Shown here piece after piece: positions 1 through 7,815 of a DNA stretch of 64,000 nucleotides. The position numbers and the translations under genes were made by a program. The notes under the pieces are model-generated. The model was given only the letters and a program-made list of their open reading frames with translations. It was not told the DNA's origin and made no database searches. This stretch comes from Rhodoferax sp. Lineage in GTDB: Bacteria > Pseudomonadota > Gammaproteobacteria > Burkholderiales > Burkholderiaceae_C. The stretch covers positions 186,001 to 250,000 of the forward strand of contig SSFF01000004.1 of NCBI GenBank assembly GCA_008015235.1, given 5' to 3'. Positions within the stretch are counted from its first letter, which is position 1. Each line of letters opens with the position of its first letter.

Positions 1-568
1 CTTGCGCGGGTGGCAGGGGCAGGTCGGTGTGCGGCGCGAGGCTGGCGCAGCCATGGACCATGGCCCAGCAGGCCCAGGCAATGGCACGGGGGTCTTCGCG
101 CCGTATCTGGCCCCGGGCCTGCCCGGCTTCGATGATGCCCAGCAGCACCTGGAAGAGGGCCGCGGCCGCGCGGGCACGCGGGTGGTCGCCCGCGGTGGTT
201 TCCAGCCACGCACCGGCCTTGCCGAACATCAGGTGCAGCAGGTTGGGCTGCTGCCGCCCGAAGCGCACATAGGCGTGCCCGCAAGCGGCCAGGGCGTCCA
301 GCGCCGAATCGCGCTCCAGCGTGAACGCGGCGCTGCAGGCTTGCCGCAGTTCGTCAAAGCCCTGGGTGGCCACGTGGTCGAGCAAGGCGTCCTTGGTGGG
401 GAAGTGGCGGTACGCGGCCGCATGGCTCACGCCTGCTTCGCGGGAAATGTCGCGCAGGCTGAAGCTTTCGGGCCCGTGCGCGCGCACGTGGCTGCGCGCC
501 AGGTCTGTAAGGCACGAACGAAGGTCGCCGTGGTGGTAGGTGTTGGGCTTGGGCGTTTCTGCCTGCAT
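1..568 (-). CDS. TetR/AcrR-family transcriptional regulator (3' end off window)
   Basis: The frame starts at ATG 568 and runs off the left edge with 189 codons visible, so the C-terminus is missing. The N-terminus carries a TetR helix-turn-helix with the typical AGVSHAAAYRHF recognition segment at about residues 41-52, followed by the KDALLDHVA helix. The C-terminal part (LLHLMFGKAGAWLE, then ALFQVLLGIIEAGQARG) fits a TetR ligand-binding domain. TetR proteins are usually repressors that release DNA on ligand binding. A divergent gene begins at 682, and a long dyad in the gap between them is the likely operator for both. The ligand is unknown. Confidence 0.88.
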   Translation of the reverse strand, partial: MQAETPKPNTYHHGDLRSCLTDLARSHVRAHGPESFSLRDISREAGVSHAAAYRHFPTKDALLDHVATQGFDELRQACSAAFTLERDSALDALAACGHAYVRFGRQQPNLLHLMFGKAGAWLETTAGDHPRARAAAALFQVLLGIIEAGQARGQIRREDPRAIAWACWAMVHGCASLAPHTDLPLPPAQ

Positions 569-598
569 GGCCTGGGGTCCAGTCGGGTTTTTGGGGTG

Positions 599-650
599 AA
601 TGTTGGCAGTGCCTACATTTTTCCATCACAATGTAGGCATTGTCAACATT
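599..650. promoter_or_regulatory. Double operator between tetR and the Mpo1-like gene
   Basis: Two 20-bp arms (599-618 and 631-650) are inverted copies matching at 18 of 20 positions. Each arm is itself an imperfect palindrome of the form TGTNGRCANTGYCNACA. Two adjacent palindromes in a divergent intergenic region fit binding of two TetR dimers that control both promoters. Assignment to this regulator is inferred from position. Confidence 0.65.
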
Positions 651-681
651 ATGGCTGCACGACTGCAGCAAGGAGGCTGAA

Positions 682-1032
682 ATGCATCTGCGTGAACTAC
701 TGGCCTGGCAAATGCAAGGCTATGCCCGCTACCACGCCACGCGGTCCAACCTGGCCCTGCACATCGTGGTCGTCCCCGTGTTCTGGGTGGGTTTTCTGGC
801 GGTGGTGAAGGGGCTGGTGGCATGGAAGCTGGGGTGGGTTGCCGGTGGGGCCGGGCTTATGGCCGCGTCCATGGCGCTGCAGGGACGCGGCCACGCCCGC
901 GAGCCCGTGCCCGCCGTGCCGTTTTCCGGCTGGCAAAACGCACTGGCGCGGATACTTCTGGAGCAGTGGGTCTCGTTCCCGTGGTTCGTGGCCACCGGTG
1001 GCTGGCTGCGCGCCTGGCGCCGGGCGGGCTGA
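682..1032 (+). CDS. Mpo1-like (DUF962-type) small membrane protein
   Basis: The protein has 116 residues. The start is the ATG at 682, placed because AGGAGG (671-676) lies just upstream; an in-frame upstream extension to 640 has no ribosome site. The N-terminus YARYHATRSNLALH resembles the YHR-P-N-H pattern of DUF962/Mpo1-like proteins. Two hydrophobic segments follow, then a GHAREPVP motif and the EQWVSFPWFV segment. Yeast Mpo1 is an iron-dependent alpha-dioxygenase of 2-hydroxy fatty acids; whether bacterial short forms share that activity is not known to me. It is divergent from and probably repressed by the TetR protein. Confidence 0.6.
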   Translation: MHLRELLAWQMQGYARYHATRSNLALHIVVVPVFWVGFLAVVKGLVAWKLGWVAGGAGLMAASMALQGRGHAREPVPAVPFSGWQNALARILLEQWVSFPWFVATGGWLRAWRRAG

Positions 1033-1081
1033 GTCCAGCGCGTCGCCCGTTGCAGCCAATGCACTTCTGCCGCCCAGACTC

Positions 1082-1984
1082 CTAGGGCTTGGTTTCAGCG
1101 GCAGGTGCACCTTGGGGGGCTTGGGCGGTGGGCAGGGCGGCCATGGTGGGTCGCGCGCCGTCGCCAGCGGCAGCACCGGTGAGTTTGCGCAGTGTCTGGT
1201 CCACGTCGGCCACGCGCTCGCTGGCGGGTGGGTGGGTCTTGTACAGGGCCTCCAGCGGGCCGGACTCGGCCTTGAGGCTGGCCAGTCGCTGCATGAAATT
1301 GAGGCAGGCGGCAGGGTCGTAGCCTGCGCGCGCTGCCAGCAGCACCCCGTCTTCATCGGCCTGCTGCTCTGCGCTGCGGTCCAGCCCACGGGTGAACAGC
1401 TCTTTGCCCTCGCTCAGTGCCCAGCTGCGTGAGTTGGGCACCATGCTGGAGCCGGACTTTCGGCCATCGGACTGAATCTGGATGGCGCTGGCCCCTGCTT
1501 CCAGCAGCAGGCTTTTCTGCATAACGCTGATGTGGTGGCGCCGACTGACATGGGCAATTTCATGCCCCAGCACGCAGGCAAGCTCGGCCTCGTTCACCAC
1601 CAGCTTCAGCATGCCCTGCGTCACCAGCACGGTGCCGCCCGGGGCGGCAAAGGCGTTGATGCTGTCCGACTGCACCAGCGCAAAGCGCCAGGGCAGCTCC
1701 GGCCGTGTCGAGCGCAGCGCAATCCACACGCCCACCTGGTTCAGGTACTGCTGAAATGCAGGGTCCGGCACCAGCGGGTACGACACCAGCATGGCGCCCA
1801 CAATGTCCTTGCCCACGCGCACTTCATCTTCCGTGCCCATGGCGCCCACGGTCTGGCTTTTCACCAGGTTTTTGCCGGTGTTGAAGATCGCGCCCAGGTC
1901 AATGGTGGTCTGGGCCATGGCGCTGCAGGCCGCCAGGGCCAGCGCGCACAGCGCGGTGCGGGGTAGCCAGGCCAGGCGCTTCAT
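1082..1984 (-). CDS. Exported M48-family zinc metalloprotease
   Basis: The protein has 300 residues. A signal peptide (MKRLAWLPRTALCALALAAC...AMA-Q) is cut near residue 24. The zinc site HEIAH is at residues 141-145, and RSAEQQADEDGV about 60 residues later supplies the third ligand. It resembles the single-domain periplasmic M48 enzymes related to BepA/LoiP that act in outer-membrane protein quality control. The ATG overlaps the stop of the preceding small gene by 4 bases (ATGA), so the two are translationally coupled. The LAAC stretch could be a lipobox, in which case it is a lipoprotein. Confidence 0.88.
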   Translation of the reverse strand: MKRLAWLPRTALCALALAACSAMAQTTIDLGAIFNTGKNLVKSQTVGAMGTEDEVRVGKDIVGAMLVSYPLVPDPAFQQYLNQVGVWIALRSTRPELPWRFALVQSDSINAFAAPGGTVLVTQGMLKLVVNEAELACVLGHEIAHVSRRHHISVMQKSLLLEAGASAIQIQSDGRKSGSSMVPNSRSWALSEGKELFTRGLDRSAEQQADEDGVLLAARAGYDPAACLNFMQRLASLKAESGPLEALYKTHPPASERVADVDQTLRKLTGAAAGDGARPTMAALPTAQAPQGAPAAETKP

Positions 1985-2364
1985 GGCAGCACCCCCGGTG
2001 TGGCACCAGCTGAGGCCGGAGGCGGCTTGGTGGCCTGCGCACTGGCACCGGCCAGCTCCACCGACCGGGCCGACAGGCCGCGCCGCGCTGCGGCCGACTC
2101 GGCCTCGGTACGGCCTACCGCCCAGCTTTCCAGCAAACGGGTGTCACCGGCGGGGGCATCCGCGGCGGCTGCGGGTGGGGTTGCTGCGCTGGTGTCGTCC
2201 ATGCCGCGTATGCCCAAGGTGGTTGTCGGTGCAGCTGGGGCGGGTTTGGAAGGCCCACTCAGCGCGCCGGTGATGGACCGGAAAAACCCGGTCAGTGGGT
2301 TGCCTTGGGCCAGCGCCAGGGTCGGCGCCAGCAGCAACGCAACATACACGCCACGTACTTTCAT
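1981..2364 (-). CDS. Small exported protein coupled to M48 protease
   Basis: The protein has 127 residues: a clear signal peptide (MKVRGVYVALLLAPTLALAQ) and then a low-complexity Ala/Pro-rich region with no recognised domain. AAAGGAGG precedes the ATG at good spacing. The stop overlaps the start of the M48 gene (ATGA), so both are made from one message. The LLESWAVGRTEAESAAARRGLS segment is the most structured-looking part. It may be a substrate, chaperone or localisation partner of the protease; this is inference from coupling only. Confidence 0.6.
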   Translation of the reverse strand: MKVRGVYVALLLAPTLALAQGNPLTGFFRSITGALSGPSKPAPAAPTTTLGIRGMDDTSAATPPAAAADAPAGDTRLLESWAVGRTEAESAAARRGLSARSVELAGASAQATKPPPASAGATPGVLP

Positions 2365-2695
2365 GGAGGCCTCCTTTGCAGGAACCGCGATGTCGGGATG
2401 GATACAGTTTAGTCACATCCCCCACCGGTGCGGAGGTTTTTTTGCCGCTGCAGCCACACCCAGGGCGGCCCAAGGAACGCGACGCTGCATCCGGGGCCTT
2501 GTTACATGCCAAATTGGCTGGTAGCCCGCATGGAGTTTGCGTAGGCAGCTATGAAATATGCAGCGGATACAGGCCGTTACGTTGCTAAACACTACATTGT
2601 CGCAACCCATCCCAAGCAGTAGGTGGGTGGGTGCACAGATGCTATGGGTTCGATGTGCAGCGGTAGCGCAGCCCGAACCGATCCTTGGCGGTTCG
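2365..2695. other. Non-coding gap with repeat copy A
   Basis: This 331-base gap lies between the 5' end of the small exported gene and the 3' end of the DUF2442 gene. It holds the promoter region of the protease operon and copy A of the dispersed repeat (2509-2570). No gene or RNA was recognised in it. Confidence 0.5.
2509..2570 (+). repeat. Dispersed palindromic repeat, copy A
   Basis: It matches the family pattern AATTGGC..TAGCCCGC.TGG..T.TGCG....AGCTAT.AAAT...AGC. It is intergenic and one of the more diverged copies. Confidence 0.7.
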
Positions 2696-2947
2696 TCAGG
2701 CTGGCAAGTGGGTGCTGTGCCGTGTCAGATCGGGTCGCCCCGCCAGCAAACCTGCGACCGAAATGTCTTCATTCAGCGCATCCCAGTGCAGGCCACCCTT
2801 GCTCAGTTCGACTTGCGCGCGCTGCTCGGGCGCTGCCTCCAGTAGTCGGGGAAACCAGGCCAAGGGGGCGGCAATGGTGCGACCGTCGGACAAACTGACC
2901 CACAAGGTGTCTTCATCAAACCGAACGGCTTTAGGCGAAGTGCTCAT
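2696..2947 (-). CDS. DUF2442 family protein
   Basis: The protein has 83 residues starting MSTSPKAVRFDEDTLWV. The pattern VSLSDGRTIAAPLAWFPRLLEA is the hallmark of DUF2442: a short beta-rich domain with 'DGR.i..PL.wfPrL..A'. The start at 2947 overlaps the end of the upstream DUF4160 gene by 17 bases. DUF2442 proteins are regularly found next to DUF4160 proteins, and the pair has been suggested to be toxin-antitoxin-like. I know of no settled biochemical role. Confidence 0.8.
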   Translation of the reverse strand: MSTSPKAVRFDEDTLWVSLSDGRTIAAPLAWFPRLLEAAPEQRAQVELSKGGLHWDALNEDISVAGLLAGRPDLTRHSTHLPA

Positions 2948-3173
2948 TCCATGTCCTTTCAATCAGTTCCTTGTGGGCGATGATGACATCGCGCAATTCA
3001 CGCAAGGTTTTTGCATCGAAGCCATCGCTATCGGCCAAATACACCGTGGGGGTAAGCCAAAACTTGGCTTCGCCTTCGGCACTGCGCACGTGAATGTGCA
3101 TTGCTTCACGTGGGTTCCCTTCATTCGAATAGAAGAAAAACCGGAACGATTTGTAACGGAACACGACGGGCAT
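2931..3173 (-). CDS. DUF4160 family protein
   Basis: The protein has 80 residues. MPVVFRYKSFRFFFYSNEG, HIHVRSAEGEAKFWL and LRELRDVIIAHKELIERTWNEHF are the three conserved blocks of DUF4160. It is the first gene of a two-gene overlapping unit with DUF2442 (17-base overlap). The size and arrangement resemble a type II toxin-antitoxin module, but neither partner has a recognised nuclease or DNA-binding motif that I can see. No promoter was identified; repeat copy B lies about 40 bases upstream. Confidence 0.8.
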   Translation of the reverse strand: MPVVFRYKSFRFFFYSNEGNPREAMHIHVRSAEGEAKFWLTPTVYLADSDGFDAKTLRELRDVIIAHKELIERTWNEHFA

Positions 3174-3207
3174 GGGGTCAAGTTTACCGTGGGCTGCAGT
3201 TTTTGTG

Positions 3208-3268
3208 TGAAGTTGGCCTATAGCCCGCGTGGAATATGCGCAATCAGCTATTAAATGTGTAGCGAATA
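3208..3268 (+). repeat. Dispersed palindromic repeat, copy B
   Basis: This is a near-consensus copy (AGTTGGCCTATAGCCCGCG then TGGAATATGCGCAATCAGC, ATTAAAT, GTAGCGAA). It is intergenic, between the start of DUF4160 and the end of the DUF924 gene. Confidence 0.8.
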
Positions 3269-3284
3269 TTCGTTTTTTTCGTTG

Positions 3285-3854
3285 CTAGAACGAAGATCCA
3301 GGCTCGCTCAGGAAGGCGATTTCTTCGGCCGTGGAGCTGCGTCCCAGCACAGCGTTGCGGTGCGGGTAGCGGCCAAAGCGGGTGATGATGGCCTGGTGGC
3401 GCAGCTCAAAGTCCAGGTTGCCTTCCATGCCCGGCTGCGAAAACAGTTTCACGGCCTGCGTGTGCACCAGCGCCGACTCGCTGTGCATGTAGGGCATGTA
3501 GGCAAACACGCGCTGTGCCGTGGGCAGGCGCTGGTCCAGCCCGCTGGCCACCAGCTCTTGCGCCAGTACCAGCGCCAGCGCGTCTTGCGCAAAGGCGCGC
3601 GGCGTGTCGCGGTAGGCGTTGCGCGAGAACTGGTCCAACACAATGATCTCCGCCAACCGCCCCTCGGGCGTGGCGCGCCAGGCAAACAGCTCACACTTGG
3701 CCGCGGCCTCCAGCGTGGCGCCGAAGCGGGTGCAGATGGCTTCGTCCAGTGCGGGGTCTTTGACGAAGTGCTGCTTGGGGGTGAGTTCGGTGAACCAGAA
3801 GTGGAGGATGGATTGGGGCGCATGTGAGAAATGCCATTGGCAGCTAGCGTGACT
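3285..3854 (-). pseudogene. DUF924 family protein, no recognisable start codon
   Basis: The open frame between the stop at 3855-3857 and the stop at 3285 encodes a near full-length DUF924 protein: ILHFWFTELTPKQHF near the N-terminus, then LAEIIVLDQFSRNAYRDTP, FAYMPYMHSES and RFGRYPHRNAVLGR. These are the conserved blocks of this TPR-like helical family (usual length about 180-190). No ATG, GTG or TTG lies ahead of ILHFWF in this frame. An ATG at 3828-3830 is in another frame and would need a one-base shift. The first possible start is TTG at 3656, which would drop a third of the domain. The upstream edge directly abuts the AT-rich DUF262/HEPN island, so the original start may have been lost when the island arrived. 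A non-standard start is the alternative. Confidence 0.6.
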
Positions 3855-3862
3855 CTAGGGTG

Positions 3863-4807
3863 CTACCAAGTCTCCCACGCCTCTGGCACGCCGTTGCTTC
3901 CGAGAATGACAATGTATGCGCCTTGTGCAATTGCTCGGGCACCGACTTGAGTGCGTGCATCTTGCAAAGATGCAAAAACCTTAGTTGTATGAAGTTTTGA
4001 GTTTCCAACAGTTGCAACCTGTTCACGAAATTTTCCACTTTGTGATGGATGCGGTGAAATAAATCTGATGGATATGTTTTGGTCCGAAACTGGTGAGTTC
4101 TTTTTGTCTGGAATGCTGCCGGTATTGTGAATCGCTAGTGCCTTGGATAGCAGAAGATCAAAAGAACAGCAAATACCCAAAATAGTCTTGATCGAATTTA
4201 AAAGGTCATTCAATGGGATTTGTGTGGCTACATTGTGCGCGGCGGCATGGCGGCGTTTAGCTAAGTCCTTGAATGCCTGAGAGTAGTCTAAAACCCCACC
4301 TAAACCGATCTTTTTTGCTGTCAGTCCAATAGCGTTCCAACCGCCGCCGACTCCAAACGCTCCCAGTATCTTTGCCGGTTCATCTTCAGCAATGTTTGAT
4401 GCAGATTGTCCGAACGAATACTTGGAAAGATTTGTAACGTTTGTCGATGCGTTTGCGATTGGCGGAATTTGATTTAAGACCCATGGAATTTTATTGACCT
4501 TTTCTTGATACTTCGCACGGAACAATATCCCATTGAGTGCGGAAATAGTTACTGCGTGTTGCAACTCTTCAGACAAGTCATCAAACCTGACCGTCGTGCT
4601 GGAGAGGCCTGTCAATATTTCGGCAGTGCGATCGCGGATAAAGTCCTCCGTTATTGCGAATGCTAGAACCGCAAGACCATTGCGCAGCATTCCTGCAATA
4701 GCATTCTTTTTTACATCCGCTGGCGGACCATCCGCAACAGCGACGTCGCTGAGGCAGTCCCGCAATACCGAAATACGACTCTGCAGATTGCTACGGGCAA
4801 TTGACAT
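3863..4807 (-). CDS. HEPN-domain protein, partner of DUF262 protein
   Basis: The protein has 314 residues and resembles RiboL-PSP/MAE_28990-type HEPN proteins. A helical N-terminal half (residues 1-100) is followed by R186-H-A-A-A-H191, which fits the R-x4-6-H catalytic motif of HEPN ribonucleases. The last ~90 residues form a separate, probably beta-rich tail (ISIRFISPHPSQSGKFREQV...TKVFASLQDARTQ). The gene starts 8 bases after the DUF262 stop, so the two are coupled. Base composition is clearly lower in G+C (two hand-counted lines gave 40% and 48%), which points to transfer. Many HEPN proteins with this motif cleave RNA in anti-phage or abortive-infection systems. The activity here is inferred. 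Confidence 0.72.
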   Translation of the reverse strand: MSIARSNLQSRISVLRDCLSDVAVADGPPADVKKNAIAGMLRNGLAVLAFAITEDFIRDRTAEILTGLSSTTVRFDDLSEELQHAVTISALNGILFRAKYQEKVNKIPWVLNQIPPIANASTNVTNLSKYSFGQSASNIAEDEPAKILGAFGVGGGWNAIGLTAKKIGLGGVLDYSQAFKDLAKRRHAAAHNVATQIPLNDLLNSIKTILGICCSFDLLLSKALAIHNTGSIPDKKNSPVSDQNISIRFISPHPSQSGKFREQVATVGNSKLHTTKVFASLQDARTQVGARAIAQGAYIVILGSNGVPEAWETW

Positions 4808-4815
4808 TTCAAGGT

Positions 4816-5886
4816 CTAAATTGTCTTAAGCAAATTTGTGACCGCATCAATACGGTACCGGACTCGCGAAGGTGTATTTGTGGATGCCCGCACCGATTCT
4901 TCAAATCGCTTATCCTGAAATAGCTTCTTCGTTGCGGTTAAGAGTTCTGACTTACGTTTGTGAGCATTCAGCAACTCTGCTTTTGTTAGTTGCTCGACAG
5001 CAATCATTTGGGCATCGTATATGGACGCTAAGAATTGATCCCGAAATGTTCCAGCCGAATAGCGACGAAATGCATGTTCACCCCACAAGTTTGAACAATT
5101 CTGCAATGCACTGTTAAATTGTGTTTCGAGTTTCTGAAGGTCAGGCTTAGAGAGTTTTCTATGCCTAGCCATAAAGTCGTCCATTGCTCCACGTGAATTT
5201 CCGCTGAAACTCTGCCACTGCTCTCGAAATGTGAAAAATCTCAAGGGCATTTCTACGTCCAGCATTTCTGCGAAAGCGGATTCTCTTTTTGTAGAAATCT
5301 TCAATTGTTGCCTGAGGAATGGTTGCTCTCCCAATTTAAATAGCAAGTCGTTGAGTGGGCCTCGATACAACGCATTGCGTATTTCCTGAGCTAAGAGTGG
5401 GTGTCCACCAGTATTCAAGCGAGTAAATACTTCGTATTTAAGCTCTGGATCAGTTTGTTTTAACAGCGTAACCACGCGCAAATATGGACGAATCGATAAG
5501 GCGTTTTGAAGTGACTTTGGTAATTGGCTAAATTTAAGGTCATTTAGTTCGCCGAAACCGGTCAAATCACTGAGGACAAGTTTGTTGCGAAGAAAACGGT
5601 ATATGGCAGTGATACGTTGCTTTCCATCGATGACTGAGTAGGTTCCGAAGTCATCTTCAGCAAGATATACGGGCGGCACTGGAACATTTAACAGGAAAGA
5701 TTCGATGAGTTTGGATTGAGAGTCCGGACTCCATCGCTCACGGCGCTGATAGTGCGGCGAGACATCTATGGCATCGCTTTCCACCATTTTTGCTATCGTC
5801 TCCAACGATAAGTCAGAAGACTGAAGTACTAGGGAGTTCTGTGCTCCTTCGAAGCGTCGAATAATTGCAGATTCACTTGCAGCCAT
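4816..5886 (-). CDS. DUF262 (GmrSD N-terminal/ParB-like) protein
   Basis: The protein has 356 residues. The DUF262 signature is present: SPHYQRRERWS (residues 43-53), LIESFLLNVPVPPVYL, and IDGKQRITAIYRFL with D87-G-K-Q-R91, the D-G-Q-R motif tied to nucleotide hydrolysis or nicking in GmrSD, SspE and BrxU. FTRLNTGGHPLLAQEIRNALY follows, also diagnostic. The C-terminal ~150 residues are helical, and I see no DUF1524 HNH domain, so any nuclease activity would have to come from the HEPN partner or the DUF262 domain itself. AGGGGA lies before the ATG. Only 41 bases separate it from the glnS stop. Confidence 0.85.
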   Translation of the reverse strand: MAASESAIIRRFEGAQNSLVLQSSDLSLETIAKMVESDAIDVSPHYQRRERWSPDSQSKLIESFLLNVPVPPVYLAEDDFGTYSVIDGKQRITAIYRFLRNKLVLSDLTGFGELNDLKFSQLPKSLQNALSIRPYLRVVTLLKQTDPELKYEVFTRLNTGGHPLLAQEIRNALYRGPLNDLLFKLGEQPFLRQQLKISTKRESAFAEMLDVEMPLRFFTFREQWQSFSGNSRGAMDDFMARHRKLSKPDLQKLETQFNSALQNCSNLWGEHAFRRYSAGTFRDQFLASIYDAQMIAVEQLTKAELLNAHKRKSELLTATKKLFQDKRFEESVRASTNTPSRVRYRIDAVTNLLKTI

Positions 5887-5927
5887 GAGTCCCCTTCAAG
5901 TAGTTGCTAACGTATTTTGCGGGCAAG

Positions 5928-7787
5928 TTACTTCCCCCAACTATCCTTCAACCCCACCGCCAAGTTAAACACCGGCTTGCCCGCCACATGGTCCTTGCGG
6001 TCCGCCACAAAGTACCCAATCCGCTCAAACTGGAATTTCTGGTCCGGCTGGGCCTGGGCCAGTGAAGGTTCCACGTAGGCGGAGACCACCTTCAGACTGT
6101 TGGGGTTCAGGGCGTCGAGGAAGTTCTTGCCACCGGCGTCGGGCTGGGCGTCGCTGAACAGGCGGTCGTACAGGCGCACTTCGGCCTGCACCGCGTCGGC
6201 CACGGCCACCCAGGTGATGACGCCTGCGGCCTTGACGGTGCCGCTGCCGGGCGTGCCGCTCTTGGTTTCGGGGAACACGGTGGCGTGCACTTCGGTGACA
6301 TTGCCTTGCGCGTCCTTGGCGCAGCCGGTGCATTCCACCACGTAGCCGCCTTTCAGGCGCACCTTGGCACCCGGCTGCATTTGGCCATCCGCGCCTGGCC
6401 GGGGCGGATAGAGGCGCTTGTAGCCCTTGGGTGGCACTTCGGCAAAGTCGTCGCGCTCAATCCATACCTCTTTGCCAATGACGAACTGGCGTGCGGCGGG
6501 CTCGGGTTGGCCTTCCTCCACATGGGGCAGGGCGGGCAGGGTGCAGGGCTCCAGGTGGCCGGCGCCCAGGGCTTCGTCCCAGTTGGTCAGCACCAGTTTC
6601 ACAGGGTCGAGCACGGCCATGCCGCGGTGGGCCTTGTTTTCCAGGTCGTCGCGCAGGCAGCCTTCAAGCACGCTGTAGTCGATCCAGCCACCCGCCTTGC
6701 TGGTGCCGGTGCGTTCATGCAGCAGGTGCAGGCTCTCAGGCGTGTAGCCACGGCGGCGCAGGCCAACGATGGTGGGCATGCGCGGGTCGTCCCATCCGCT
6801 CACGGTCTTCTCGTTCACCAGCTGCATGAGCTTGCGCTTGCTGGTGATGACGTAGGTGAGGTTCAGGCGGGCAAATTCGTACTGGCGCGGGTGGGGCTGG
6901 TCCAGCAGGCCGCCTTCGCACAGGCGGTCGAGCAGCCAGTCGTAGAACGGGCGCTGGTCTTCGAATTCGAGCGTGCAGATGGAGTGGGTAATCTGCTCCA
7001 GCGCGTCTTCAATGGGGTGGGCAAAGGTGTACATGGGGTACACGCACCATTGGTTACCGGTGTTGTGGTGCTCCGCGTGCTTGATGCGGTAGATGGCCGG
7101 GTCGCGCAGGTTGATGTTGGGCGAGGCCATGTCGATCTTGGCGCGCAGCACCATGGCGCCGTCGGCGTGCTTGCCGTCGCGCATTTCCCGGAAGCGCGCC
7201 AGGTTTTCGGCTGGGGTGCGGCCGCGGAACGGGCTGTCCACACCGGGCTTGGAAAAGTCGCCGCGGTTGGCGCGCATTTCGTCGGGGCTTTGCTCGTCCA
7301 CGTAGGCGTGGCCGGCTTCGATGAGGTACTCCGCCGCACGGTACATGAAGCCGAAGTAGTCACTGGCCTGGTAGGGCGCGGCGCTGCCGGGTGCCTGGCC
7401 TTTCTGGACCCAGTCAAAGCCGAGCCAGCGCACGGCGTCGATGATGCTGTTGACGTATTCGGTGTCTTCCTTCTCGGGGTTGGTGTCGTCAAAGCGCAGG
7501 TGGCACACGCCGCCGTAGTCGCGCGCCAGGCCGAAGTTCAGGCAGATGCTCTTGGCGTGACCCACGTGCAGGTAGCCGTTGGGTTCGGGCGGAAAGCGGG
7601 TGCGGATCTTGGCGGGGTCGGGCTCGCCCTTCTGGTGGTGGGCGGCGTCGCCAGGGGTGCCAGCCCAGCGGCGGCTGGCGTAGGTGCCTTGTTCGAGGTC
7701 TTTCTCGATGATCTGGCGCAGGAAATTGCTGACTTTGGCGGTTTCGGCCGCTGCGGCGGCAGCCTTAGGGGAAGCAGGGGTATTCAT
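5928..7787 (-). CDS. glnS: Glutaminyl-tRNA synthetase
   Basis: The protein has 619 residues and charges tRNA-Gln with glutamine in the cytoplasm. The class I motif PPEPNGYLHVGHAKS (HIGH-type) and the KMSKS-equivalent ITSKRKLMQLV are present. GlnRS-specific blocks such as RFDDTNPEKEDTEYV and WCVYPMYTFAHPIEDALE also fit. It is about 60 residues longer than the E. coli enzyme, mainly from an N-terminal extension (to about residue 55) rich in alanine that is usual in betaproteobacteria. The anticodon-binding beta-barrels occupy the C-terminal third. Confidence 0.97.
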   Translation of the reverse strand: MNTPASPKAAAAAAETAKVSNFLRQIIEKDLEQGTYASRRWAGTPGDAAHHQKGEPDPAKIRTRFPPEPNGYLHVGHAKSICLNFGLARDYGGVCHLRFDDTNPEKEDTEYVNSIIDAVRWLGFDWVQKGQAPGSAAPYQASDYFGFMYRAAEYLIEAGHAYVDEQSPDEMRANRGDFSKPGVDSPFRGRTPAENLARFREMRDGKHADGAMVLRAKIDMASPNINLRDPAIYRIKHAEHHNTGNQWCVYPMYTFAHPIEDALEQITHSICTLEFEDQRPFYDWLLDRLCEGGLLDQPHPRQYEFARLNLTYVITSKRKLMQLVNEKTVSGWDDPRMPTIVGLRRRGYTPESLHLLHERTGTSKAGGWIDYSVLEGCLRDDLENKAHRGMAVLDPVKLVLTNWDEALGAGHLEPCTLPALPHVEEGQPEPAARQFVIGKEVWIERDDFAEVPPKGYKRLYPPRPGADGQMQPGAKVRLKGGYVVECTGCAKDAQGNVTEVHATVFPETKSGTPGSGTVKAAGVITWVAVADAVQAEVRLYDRLFSDAQPDAGGKNFLDALNPNSLKVVSAYVEPSLAQAQPDQKFQFERIGYFVADRKDHVAGKPVFNLAVGLKDSWGK

Positions 7788-7815
7788 TGCGCCATTTTAG
7801 ACGGCGCCTACGGGG

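Noticed and set aside
5887..5927. Attachment-site direct repeats flanking the DUF262/HEPN island
   Set aside because: I compared 3841-3870 with 5880-5930 and found no shared sequence long enough to call; no integrase is encoded.
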